Assembly: GCA_020465985.1 (NCBI GenBank)
Contig: JAANYP010000836.1
Span: 176,249 to 240,248 of the forward strand
Origin: Centrapalus pauciflorus
Lineage: Eukaryota > Streptophyta > Magnoliopsida > Asterales > Asteraceae
DNA length: 64,000 nucleotides
Direction: 5' to 3'
The position numbers were made by a program, and so were the translations under genes. Shown here one piece after another: positions 54,015 through 63,101 of this stretch (within the stretch, counting starts at the first letter, position 1; every line of letters starts with the position of its first letter). The notes beneath the pieces are model-generated. The model saw only the letters and a program-made list of their open reading frames with translations. It was not told where the DNA came from and made no database searches.

Positions 54015-54570
54015 ATTGACCTTAGTAGAATTTTATTTCCTTTTATAGCAGTAGTCTTTCTTTTTCCTTATAGTAAGTTTAGTAACTTAGGATAGTTACT
54101 ATTTTTAGTAAGTTAGTAGGTTATATTATTTTATTGCTATTACTTATGAAAAACAAAAGAAAAAAGAGAGAAAACCATAAAAAATTCAAAAAAAGAGAAT
54201 ATCAGAAAAAGAGTTAAAGTCTTAGATGCATAGGTTCAAAGTGACGAAAATTAGCACAGTCTTTACAATCTCTAAGTGTTTAACTTTCACACATAATGCA
54301 CCTAAAATTCTAAGTGTTATACATTATCTAGTTAGATATGTTGGTAGGCATAATACATATAGTGAGTCTCAAGGCTAATAAAATACTCAAGAAAAAGTCA
54401 AACGTGTCACTAACTTAGATGTATGACCAATCGGTCTTAATTTTTATGTTAGAGACATACAGACTTTGATTTTAAATGAGGTATGCAAACTTTCTGGGGA
54501 TGTATAGCAACATCAGATACATCTTAAAATGGAAAGCATAGAAAAATCATACTGAGTTGAGAGTCAAAAC
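54015..54570. other. copia B spacer, first part
   Basis: AT-rich, non-coding, following the RNase H stop. It includes an A-rich tract (54150-54200). Nothing recognisable. Confidence 0.4.
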
Positions 54571-54765
54571 AAGTAACTCTGTTGTACGTAAGTACAGACC
54601 TGTTGCCTCTGTTTTGATTCGAGTTAGCAAGATAAGTCGCTTTGTTGTACGTCGGTAAAGACCTGTCACCGCTGTCTTGATAGCTTTAAAAATAAACCTT
54701 AAGACAAACTAAGACACTTTGTTGTATGAAAATACAGACATGTGTCCGATGTTTGCCTTTTAAAG
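54571..54765. repeat. three imperfect tandem units in copia B spacer
   Basis: Units of about 46 bases start at 54571, 54634 and 54711: AAGTMRC-type start, CT(G/T)TGTTGTAYG, a TACAGAC(C/A)TGT core, then a TGCC/CCG...TTGAT end. Spacers between units vary from 17 to 31 bases. Non-coding; role unknown. Confidence 0.6.
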
Positions 54766-54779
54766 AAAGTTTGCAAATA

Positions 54780-55560
54780 CCAAAAAGTTATAGCAAACCA
54801 GATCACTCTATACTTTTTACACTTGCTCAATCTCTAAAGCTAATTCGGAAACTTTGGAATGGAAGAGGTTCCTAGCCTAGCTCCACTAAGCAGGAAAGGT
54901 AAAATCATCTACTTCGAGTTGGAAAGTAAAGTCGCGGGTTCAATCCCCGTCGTTCGCCCATCAATAAATGGTATAGTATAGCTCGAGACATTAAGTGTTT
55001 GATTGGGTCACATCTTGTCACAATATTAACTGTGAAGTTGGCCAATAGTACCCCAGGGTCATCAGGTGATCATATATCTTTGCGCCGCCAATATGTCCTG
55101 GCGCGATGTTCTACGTGAATCCACGTTGGAAGGACATCATACCAAAGTCGTACAGGCTAAATAGCGCCTTTTCTTTTTAAAATAACCAATTTTAATTATT
55201 GCGAACCTATACCTTAGTAGCGTTCCAGCAATGGGGCCTAGGGACCGATATGATGATTGGTTTAGGTAGCCCCTTTAGAGATAGGGGCTACTTTCTTGTG
55301 GTAGTCATTGCGAATGAGCAAGTAGGGGGCGGCAGCTTTCATTTCAGTTACTGATTCGCCTATCCTCTCCCTTCCGGTCGAGCTAGTTTTTATTCCTCTA
55401 TCTAGGCCAACATTCATTCTAGAGCAAGGCCTAATTGAAAATGAATCGAATTATTAATTGTGTCATAAAGGCCCTTATGCCCACGTCCCAATCCTTCCTA
55501 TACCGAACATTCATGAATACAGATCGAGAGAGATGGTGGCCCAAACCTAGTTGTGTGTAT
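54780..55560. other. organelle-like segment in copia B spacer
   Basis: Base composition changes from AT-rich to nearly balanced. GTCGCGGGTTCAATCCCC and GTCGTTCGCCCA (54932-54960) match the 3' half of plastid-type tRNA-His (T arm and acceptor plus the CCA position) but no 5' half is present. The following 600 bases (TGCGCCGCCAATATGTCC, GAATGAGCAAGTAGGGGGCG, CTCTCCCTTCCGGTCGAGC) read like plant mitochondrial intergenic DNA. A hairpin GTAGCCCCT...AGGGGCTAC lies at 55266-55291. I infer capture of organelle, probably mitochondrial, DNA. Exact edges are uncertain. Confidence 0.5.
55266..55291. other. 9 bp perfect hairpin in organelle-like segment
   Basis: GTAGCCCCT, 8-base loop, AGGGGCTAC. Stem-loops of this sort are common at plant mitochondrial transcript ends; here the role is unknown. 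Confidence 0.5.
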
Positions 55561-56887
55561 GCCTTGATCATAAAAGTATGTCTATGTCTGAGTCACGTAA
55601 GATAATTTCATGATAAATAAAAAGGCCAAGGGATATTCCGAAATGTAACATGTTTAAAGGGAAAATGATACCAACAATCGGCTAGAAATGTATGTCACGA
55701 CAAACAATCAAAGGAATCAAAAATTCCTAAGTGTGAAAGTTTGAATACTGAAAGTGCGTATTAGATACCGCTATCTGATTGAACCTTTCTTTGACTATAC
55801 TCATAAAAAATATTCGGTTAAGTGTTTAGTAGAGGTTGTAAATTTTAGATAAGTTAGTTTAGTCTAAGTTTAATTTTTGTTCACAATTTTTACTTTAATT
55901 TATCTTAGTTTATTTTACTTTTAAAATTTTATTTTTATTTTTATTTTTATTTTTCCTTACTTAGGAAAAAGGTTAAAATTTACTGAGTGTGCATTCCTAG
56001 TTGAATAAAATAAACATTGCGTGAAAATCTTATGCTTAGGGTAAAAGATTTGGCATAGTTTATTCAGTTACACGAAAAGGTTGTAAAAGTTGAAAAAGTT
56101 GAATTTATTTCAAAAAATTTCAATATTTTCAAAATTTTCAAGTTTAAGTTCAAGTTTAAGGTAAAATCGAATATACATTCGAACTTGGCATATTCTTCGA
56201 ATTTGCTGATAAATTCGAATGTAGACAAACTTGAAGGTGGTTGATATAAATAGGTCAACAGTGACAAGTCATTATCACCTACTTTCGATTTTAAGCCTTC
56301 GAATTTACTGACAAGCGATTTCGAGTTTGTTCTTTCGACTTTGCCGATTTTCGAGTTTCTCACTATTTGTCGACTTTTGTCCATTTGTGTTCGAGACTAC
56401 CAACAAATCTAGGTATAATCAATAGTGTTGTACAAGATTTAGGTGGTGTTAGACTCCATTTGAGCCAAAATTAAAGGACTTTTAAGTTTTCATGGTGGAA
56501 AGTTTGTAGTTCAAAATAACAAACTTTGAACCGATGAAATGTCAAATTGATTACAAATATCTTTGATTAGAACCTATTAGGACTAATGGATGTGATTTTC
56601 TACGTCTAAAATGGTTAAAATCTTGGAGTATTGTGATTAAAGTGACCGACTCCTTCGAGTTTGTTCTTGGCTAGATTCGAGTTTTTCACTAAACTCGAAT
56701 AAGTCACTAAACTCGAATGAGTGGTGCTTCGAATTTGTTGTTCGAATTTACCATTATATTCGAATTATTTGATTAAAGTTTAAATCAAACTTGTAGAAAT
56801 TCATAAGTGTTGGATTTTGTACTTATACAAGTACAAAATAAAACAAATTTGAATTTAAACAAGTTTATTTCTTTATAATAATTCTAA
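55561..56887. other. copia B spacer, AT-rich part before extra gene
   Basis: Non-coding, with T-rich tracts (55855-55960) and two clusters of TTCGAA/TTCGAG words (56165-56370 and 56655-56770) like those in the LTR and leader of the same element. It ends in the splice-acceptor-like signal at 56884-56911. Confidence 0.5.
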
Positions 56888-56911
56888 TATTTTATATGCT
56901 TTATTGTGCAG
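56884..56911 (+). promoter_or_regulatory. putative 3' splice site before extra gene of copia B
   Basis: CTAAT (a branch-site match) at 56884, a T-rich tract TTTTATATGCTTTATTGTG and AG at 56910-56911, two bases before the ATG at 56914. Consensus order and spacing are those of a plant 3' splice site. It would allow the extra gene, 2.9 kb after pol, to be translated from a spliced RNA. The donor is unknown. Confidence 0.55.
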
Positions 56912-56913
56912 TC

Positions 56914-57729
56914 ATGGCAGATAGAATTTTCGTTCCTAAGGATAATATGGTCATCTCTCCTGACCATGCGATTCCAGAGGGTCAAGCCTACCGCCAGATG
57001 GTGGATTTTCTGATTGGATCAAGGATTGCATATGCTCTATCCCATAATATTCAGATAGTCATCCCTTACGTTCGTCAGTTTTGGGATCATTTACAAGTGG
57101 ACTGTACTGTTACTCCGACAGTATTGAGGACGAGGGTCGCTGGACACCCTCTAGTGTTTTCAGCGGATATATTACGTCAAGTTTTGCAGCTGGGATCTCA
57201 AGAACAAGAGAATGGGCCGATTGACTTCCCGTTATCAATCAGGCAGGTGGCTTTAGTTAGAATGGGGTATAGCCTGGACGTGGCTAAGTCTTCTTTCATG
57301 AAGAGCGGGCTGATAGGACAGTGGCGATATCTTGCACACGTTTTTATGTTGTGCTTTGCCGCCAAGAAAGCAGGCTTTGATTACATTGTGTCAAAGATTC
57401 AGTCAGGGATGATAGCATTGGTGTACAATCAAAGGTTTAGCTTCTCAGAGATGTTCTTTATAGAGTTTGTTCAACAAATAACAGCTCCAGATAGAGAAAG
57501 ATTTCTACTATATCCGCGATTCGTGATGATGCTGATTAGACATTTTCTACCGAATCTGCCACAGCAAAATGAAATTCAAAGTGTTGCGGTGATTGATAAA
57601 CGCATCTTTGCAGATTGTCAAGCTCATCGAGGACGATTAGCGAGGCCAGTGGAGGCACCACTGTTTGGGGCAGTAATTAATCCGGATTTCCAAGTAGGGG
57701 AAGATGCCAACTGGGCAGGGGATTTATAG
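56914..57729 (+). CDS. copia B extra (env-position) gene, N-terminal domain
   Basis: ATG at 56914 (context GTCATGG). 271 residues: MADRIFVPKDNM, then YRQMVDFLIGSRIAYAL, YVRQFWDHLQVD, FSADILRQVLQLG, a helical middle (LIGQWRYLAHVFMLCFAAK, SFSEMFFIEFVQQI) and YPRFVMMLIRHFLPNL. The same landmarks in the same order open the copia A extra gene at 13966, so the two are homologous though strongly diverged. Function unknown; predicted globular and helical, with no signal peptide. The frame ends at TAG 57727, but sequence continues in the same frame (57730 on), so the TAG is either a recent mutation or a readthrough stop. Confidence 0.8.
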   Translation: MADRIFVPKDNMVISPDHAIPEGQAYRQMVDFLIGSRIAYALSHNIQIVIPYVRQFWDHLQVDCTVTPTVLRTRVAGHPLVFSADILRQVLQLGSQEQENGPIDFPLSIRQVALVRMGYSLDVAKSSFMKSGLIGQWRYLAHVFMLCFAAKKAGFDYIVSKIQSGMIALVYNQRFSFSEMFFIEFVQQITAPDRERFLLYPRFVMMLIRHFLPNLPQQNEIQSVAVIDKRIFADCQAHRGRLARPVEAPLFGAVINPDFQVGEDANWAGDL

Positions 57730-58800
57730 GTTCCACAGCAACCACAGCAACAGCAATCGCCACAACCTAGGCCTCAGCAACAGAGGAGGAGACAAAGACC
57801 TTCTGCGAGACAAACTCAGACTGCTAGGCCTTCCACAAGTCAAGTGCAAGAAACGGAAGAGGCTGGTCCTTCTACTGTACCACCTGTATCGGATCCGAGA
57901 CTTCAGACTTTGGAGGAAATTTGGGCAGCCGGGCCTAATGCAAATGAGGAGATTACTACTGAACTCGTTGGAGATCTCTTGGAGCCTCCAGATGGAGAAG
58001 TTGATATTTTTAAACAGATAGATGAGTATCAACCTGAGCTAGAAGGCGAAGCCGAGTCAACTTCTGATTCTGAGTCAGAAGAAGTTGAGGAGATTGAGGT
58101 TGAGGCCCTTGACACTGTGACTTCAGATCCGTCCATTCACATAGGGACATATGGATCAAGATTAGTGGTGGTTGAGGAAGAAGTTCGAAGGAGAAGAGCT
58201 TCAAGGGAGTCAGATGACTCAGATTTTGAAGAAGAAGAAGAAGTTCCTTTGGTAACCAGGCAGAGAGCCAAAAGGCACCGTTTCATGCAGGGAGCTTCAT
58301 CAGCCTCTGCTCCTGAGCCAGAAATACCTTCCGCCCAAACATCAGAACCCATTCCACCACCACCACCACCTATTCAAACATCCGTTCCTCTACCAATCAT
58401 CCCAACTCCCATCCAATCCATACCATCCACATCATCAACCTTCATGGACAATCAAAGGTTTACTGAGCTGAGGAGCAAGGTTGACTTCCAGCAAGTCCAA
58501 ATCTTTCAGTTGACAAAGGCTATTGGGGAAATACAGAAGCATAATGCCAATGTTGAAAACGATAATGCTGAGTTAAAGAAAGCTGTTGGAAAGATGGAGG
58601 AAGAAAATCTTGAGCTAAAATCCTTTGTGGCAGATCAAGCTGCCGAAATCCGATCAATGAGATCCCTTATCGAGCAGTTATTGAAAAATCTAAAGGCTCA
58701 GGGAGAGACGAGTTGTAGGGATAGTGAGGAGCCAAGAAGGGGAAATGATGATGAAGATGAAGCGATGATCCCAGTGCACCAAAAGAGAATGAGCCAGTAG
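57730..58800 (+). CDS. copia B extra gene, middle part (Gln/Pro-rich, acidic, coiled coil)
   Basis: In frame with 56914-57729 behind a single TAG. It opens with a Gln/Pro/Arg-rich stretch (QQPQQQQSPQPRPQQQRRR), then long acidic Glu/Ser segments (STSDSESEEVEEIEVEA), a basic patch (RQRAKRHRF), a proline run (IPPPPPPIQ), and a coiled coil (about 58455-58700: VQIFQLTKAIGEIQKHNANV, VGKMEEENLELKSFVADQ). A first in-frame Met is at 57844. It ends at TAG 58798 because of a one-base shift near 58765-58795; the next piece is in another frame. Overall layout parallels the copia A gene: folded N-terminus, disordered linker, helical C-terminus. Confidence 0.72.
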   Translation, partial: VPQQPQQQQSPQPRPQQQRRRQRPSARQTQTARPSTSQVQETEEAGPSTVPPVSDPRLQTLEEIWAAGPNANEEITTELVGDLLEPPDGEVDIFKQIDEYQPELEGEAESTSDSESEEVEEIEVEALDTVTSDPSIHIGTYGSRLVVVEEEVRRRRASRESDDSDFEEEEEVPLVTRQRAKRHRFMQGASSASAPEPEIPSAQTSEPIPPPPPPIQTSVPLPIIPTPIQSIPSTSSTFMDNQRFTELRSKVDFQQVQIFQLTKAIGEIQKHNANVENDNAELKKAVGKMEEENLELKSFVADQAAEIRSMRSLIEQLLKNLKAQGETSCRDSEEPRRGNDDEDEAMIPVHQKRMSQ

Positions 58801-59921
58801 ATTTTCCTGCTGCTCTATATGCTGAAACTCAGGGGGAGCCTGTTCAAGGAGGAGAAGGAGGAGAAGCAAGCTCCTCAAAGGTCACAGAGAGTGAAATGCA
58901 TGAAATGATTGAAGCGTTAATGGATATTGAGGAAGAGCCCCTAGACTTTGGTTTTGATTTTGAGGATGAAATTGAAGACCTTGAAGAGGGGGAGTTCGTG
59001 CCTGAAGACATAGCAGACTGGAAATCTGATGATGAGGTCTATGTTGATGAAGAAGATGAGGCGAATGAGATCATCGTTCAACAAAACCCTATCACAGATA
59101 CATATGTGTTGGAAGGAAATAATATGATTGACATAGAAGTAGTCAAAGCTGCTTTAAATGCTGAATCATCAATTGAAGAACCTGTCAGAGAGCTTACCAA
59201 TGAAGAAAAAAGGAAGCTGTGGTTCAGGGCAGAGAAAAAAGATTTAGAGCTGAAGAAAAAGATGCGCGTGCCCGGTGCTGGAGAGTTATCAGGAAATATT
59301 TTAAGCTGGTTCTTTGATCGAGAACTGCAACTATTCATTATCAAGCGAAAGGATGGCCTCCAGTATCTCAGAAGAAGACTGAAAGATTTCAACTCCTTGC
59401 CAAAGGTTGAGATAAAGGCGTTAGCATGGAAGGAGCTCATAAATATTGGCGACGACCCTTATGCTGAAGTCATAGCTAAGATCATCAGAAAAGAAGGGAG
59501 GTCGAGAAAATTTGAAAGGCTCAATCCAAGAGTTGGTAAACGAGTGATGGACAATACTCGAATTGATCCTCTAACTGGTAGACCGTGGATGAAAATTCAG
59601 TATAAACCAGTTAGAGGTCTGAAGAAAGTTCCTCTCAAGCCAATGCCACAGAACGTTTTGAAAAACCTCAATTGGTGGTACGTGGAAAGTGAATCAGGTG
59701 AAGCAGTGATGGAGGACTTTGAAGTAAAAGTGATTCTTAGAGTGTACGATCCGCTGCACCTAGTGAATCTTTCCAAGGATGACCTGCAAGTGCTTTACAC
59801 TCATCAAATCTCGAGTGATGCACATATGGAGTTTGAGGCTAGAAAGTATCAGAATGTAGTTAAAATATGTTTTGAGCAAGGATTGTATGCTGGCAGTAGC
59901 TTGAATAAAACTAGTTCTTAA
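58791..59921 (+). CDS. copia B extra gene, C-terminal part
   Basis: The frame is open from 58791 upstream of its first Met (58896). An acidic start (DIEEEPLDFGFDFEDEIEDL) leads to a compact region: GNILSWFFDRELQLFIIKR, GLQYLRRRLKDFNSLPKVEI, MDNTRIDPLTGRPWMKIQYK, LKNLNWWYVESESGEAVME, RVYDPLHLVNLSKDDLQ, and a final helix. It ends with TAA at 59919. It sits 30 bases before the polypurine tract. I do not recognise an enzyme motif. It is probably one protein of about 1,000 residues with the two preceding pieces. Confidence 0.72.
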   Translation, partial: EPVDFPAALYAETQGEPVQGGEGGEASSSKVTESEMHEMIEALMDIEEEPLDFGFDFEDEIEDLEEGEFVPEDIADWKSDDEVYVDEEDEANEIIVQQNPITDTYVLEGNNMIDIEVVKAALNAESSIEEPVRELTNEEKRKLWFRAEKKDLELKKKMRVPGAGELSGNILSWFFDRELQLFIIKRKDGLQYLRRRLKDFNSLPKVEIKALAWKELINIGDDPYAEVIAKIIRKEGRSRKFERLNPRVGKRVMDNTRIDPLTGRPWMKIQYKPVRGLKKVPLKPMPQNVLKNLNWWYVESESGEAVMEDFEVKVILRVYDPLHLVNLSKDDLQVLYTHQISSDAHMEFEARKYQNVVKICFEQGLYAGSSLNKTSS

Positions 59922-59950
59922 TCAAAATGTAAATAGTTAGAAGCTATCGT

Positions 59951-59960
59951 CAAGGGGGAG
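59951..59960 (+). promoter_or_regulatory. polypurine tract of copia B
   Basis: CAAGGGGGAG, two bases before the 3' LTR. Confidence 0.85.
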
Positions 59961-59962
59961 TC

Positions 59963-60618
59963 TGTTGGTAAACCCTGTGTGACGATAGCAGTCTAAGTCG
60001 TATTAGCATTTTGTCTAAGTCATGTTACAAAGTATTGAATACTAACTAGTGTTTGATATATGTGTTTATATGTGTTTGATAGTTATTGATTGTATGTTTG
60101 AACTTGATGTAATGTATTACAAGAAGTTCAAACATAAAGTCCAAAGATTAATTCAAACATAAGTTAAGCATATGTTCAAATAAAAGTTTGACTTGTGAAA
60201 ATCGAATTTAGTGCATATTCGAATTTACACATAAGGCAGATTCGAATTTGGTACAAATTCGAATGAGGTAGTTTCGAATTTGTCAAGGGGACAAATTCGA
60301 ATGGGCCTTGGGCCTGTTTCGAGTTTGGCCCATGACAAACTCGAATGAGCCTCTATAATTAGGGATTAACTCGAATCATTAGAAGACTTTTGCAGAATTC
60401 GTGTGAGCAATTAGCAAAAGGCGATCTCGAGTTTATCAGCTGATATTGTGTTCGTTCGGAGAGAATCATCGCGTAGGTTCGTTCGTGGTCGATCGTACAA
60501 CGTTGTGGTATTCTCCGTGTTCCGTGTGAGTGTTATATCCGTCAAGCCGCTAACGAGGATTCCACACTCGTTGGTGTGTGTCGCGTCTAGATAGATCTGT
60601 TAGTTACAAGACCTTACA
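59963..60618 (+). repeat. 3' LTR of copia B
   Basis: TGTTGGTAAACC...ACCTTACA, 656 bp, gapless match to the 5' LTR. Of about eleven differences seen by eye, at least three are CG in one copy and CA in the other, including two inside TTCGAA words. Confidence 0.95.
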
Positions 60619-60623
60619 CTCCT

Positions 60624-61949
60624 ACTTCATCTTCTTTCTTCTCCTTTCTTCATTTGAAGAATGAAACCCTAAATGAGTTTATGTTTAAATGTTTTGTAAA
60701 GGCTCCCATCTTTTAGTATGTTGTTATATGATCAAAATGGAGGCATAATATGTAACTACATTGGTAGTTTGAGTTAGTTTTGGTTTGAACCCAATCTATG
60801 GCTCAAATGACCTCATGGGTTATGGATTTGAGTTTGATGTTTTAGGAGGATGAATATGCTCATTATTGATCCATATAGGTTAGATGATGATATGTAATCA
60901 AATGGAATTAAGTAGAAGCTCATTTGGAGCTTTGAAGAGGTGAATTGGGTTTTAACCCCTTTGTGAACCAAAAGAGTTCATATGAACCAATTGGCAATCT
61001 TTTATGATTTAAATGTGTGGGAAGGGTATAAAATGATCTAAATATGTTATTTTAATGATTTCATGTATTGGTTGGGGTTTAACTCGAGCAAAGGCTCAAG
61101 TTGGTGTGTTAAGTCGAAACCGCACACCACGTGTTCGGTGAAATGCCACAATGAGTTCATAATCATTTTTGGGTTGAAATTAATGTTTGATTATGATGTT
61201 AATGTCTAAACACAGCCCAAATATGTTTAATATGGCTATGGTACTGGTTGGAATTGATTATGAGCTCAAATGGAGCTTAGTGTTGTCGGTTGGAGCTTTC
61301 GGTCATTTTCGGACTCGTTCGGAGTCCGTATGAGCTCCATGGAATCATGAAATGTTATGAAATCATTATAATATATTTATAGGTGTCTAAGTAACCTTAT
61401 TATGCTATAAATATTGTTGGTGAAGTCTCTCCAAAGTTACAAAAACGTTTATGGAGGTTTGGGGGCTCTGGGTGAGCATTTGGAACTTGAAATTGTGCAG
61501 TTGGTTGCAACCAGAGACCTGTTCGCGGCGCTACCCTAACCTGGGTCGCGCCTTGACCACCCTTATGCCCCAAAATGTTGTTTTTGTTGGTCGGGGGTCG
61601 ATGCTTGGGTCTTATTCGTTCGTTGCACCTCTAAATTAAGTGTTTAAAGGGGTTTGAGGGCCTCTAATCCATTCCGGAACTTGTAGGGCCTCAATTGAAC
61701 TTAGTACTTTCGGTTTGATAACCCAATACCCTTAGCCCACTCTTAGGGTCTTATATTGTGTTCGAGGGCTTACGTGTACGCGTTATGAATGCTTCTGGGT
61801 GAATTGAGTCGAAAGGAGCTTGATTACAAGCTTTAGCCATTCTCCGGCCTATTGTGGCTTTATTGGAAGGCTTTGGAATCTTCTAACCAATTACTGTGAG
61901 TTCTAGGACTAATGTAGATGAATGATTACATGTTAATTGTTGTTCATGC
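60624..61949 (+). repeat. gypsy-type LTR, right part, after copia B
   Basis: Continues the LTR begun at 39139 after the second CTCCT copy. No coding. AACCAATTACTGTGAGTTC at 61888 corresponds to the ACCCACTGTGAGTAC box of the other gypsy LTRs, at a comparable place. It stops at 61949 where another LTR begins, so its own end was displaced. Confidence 0.6.
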
Positions 61950-62361
61950 TGTAACAACCTAGCTTTTAACTGAACTTTAATTTCTGTATCTGAGTTAATA
62001 ATGTAATTTTATTACATTATTTGTTTTGTAATTTAAGCAAGTAATGAAATTATTTAATTAAATTATATGATTATTATAAATTATTAGATGATAAAAATTA
62101 AGAGAGATGTAAAATACAAAGTGAAGGGTTAAAATTTCACATATTACCAAAGTTAAAATATATATAAAACAAGAAATTTAGCATAAATGCTCATTAACCA
62201 CATTTAAGATTTTTAACTCTCTCACTCTTCTTTCTCTCTCTACATACTGTCATCTTCAACAAATTATCAAGAATTCTCATAAAATTTGTATTAAATTGAA
62301 GATTGAAGACAATAGGGAGTTACAAGCAACATCAATGAACAAGAATCTACAAGAATTTAAG

Positions 62362-63038
62362 GTAAGAATTACTTCAATTTCGAAATATTATGAGTTTGGT
62401 TCGGTTTTGTTAAAAACCGAAACCTAGGATTATAAACATGAAATTTGATGATTGCATGTTTAAAATTTTAGTTGATAATCATGAATTTAACTCACTAAAT
62501 GTTAAAGAAACAAAAATTAATGCTTGGATTGTCCATATATAGGAGAAATCTGAATTTTTGATAAAATTGTGTTCTTGACAAAGTACCTATTTTGGACGAT
62601 TTTAGGAGATTTATTGTGTTAATGATAGGGAAAATTGTATAAAAACAACCCAAATTTGATAATATAACATTATAATAAGTTGCATGTTAATGAAAATGAG
62701 TTTTGTGAATTTTTGTTAAAAATCCGAATGAACAAAAGATAGAACACCAAGAACAATTCTGGAAAAATTTACAAGTATTGGGATCCGAATTCGGATGGTG
62801 CCCACTTCGGACTTGTTTCAGATAAAAGTTGAGTTGAATTCGGATTAACACCAGTTCGGATGCCCACTTCGGACGGTCCCAATCCGGATGGCCCAGTCCG
62901 GATAGTCCCAATTCGGATTACCTATTTCGGATGGTGCTAATTCGGATGCCTATTTCGGATCAGCCATTTCGGTTCGGATTGGTCCGAATCCGGATAATTC
63001 AGTTTTTCATGATTTAAAGATTTATGAATAAACCAACA

Positions 63039-63101
<63 letters not shown>

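Larger units (their letters stand above)
39668..60618 (+). mobile_element. copia B, Sirevirus-like element with nested gypsy
   Basis: Two 656 bp LTRs (39668-40323 and 59963-60618) and a perfect 5 bp duplication CTCCT (39663-39667, 60619-60623) delimit it. Without the 7.4 kb gypsy insert it is 13.5 kb. Order: LTR, Met primer site, leader, gag, pol, a long spacer with organelle-like sequence, extra gene, polypurine tract, LTR. By eye the LTRs differ at about eleven sites (1.7 percent), several of them CG to CA. gag and pol are disrupted. Confidence 0.95.

Noticed and set aside
54932..54960. Possible tRNA-His gene
   Set aside because: Only the T arm and 3' acceptor half match; there is no anticodon arm, D arm or 5' acceptor strand.
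61451..61639. 62-codon plus-strand frame in the right part of the host LTR
   Set aside because: Lies within LTR sequence and matches nothing I recognise.
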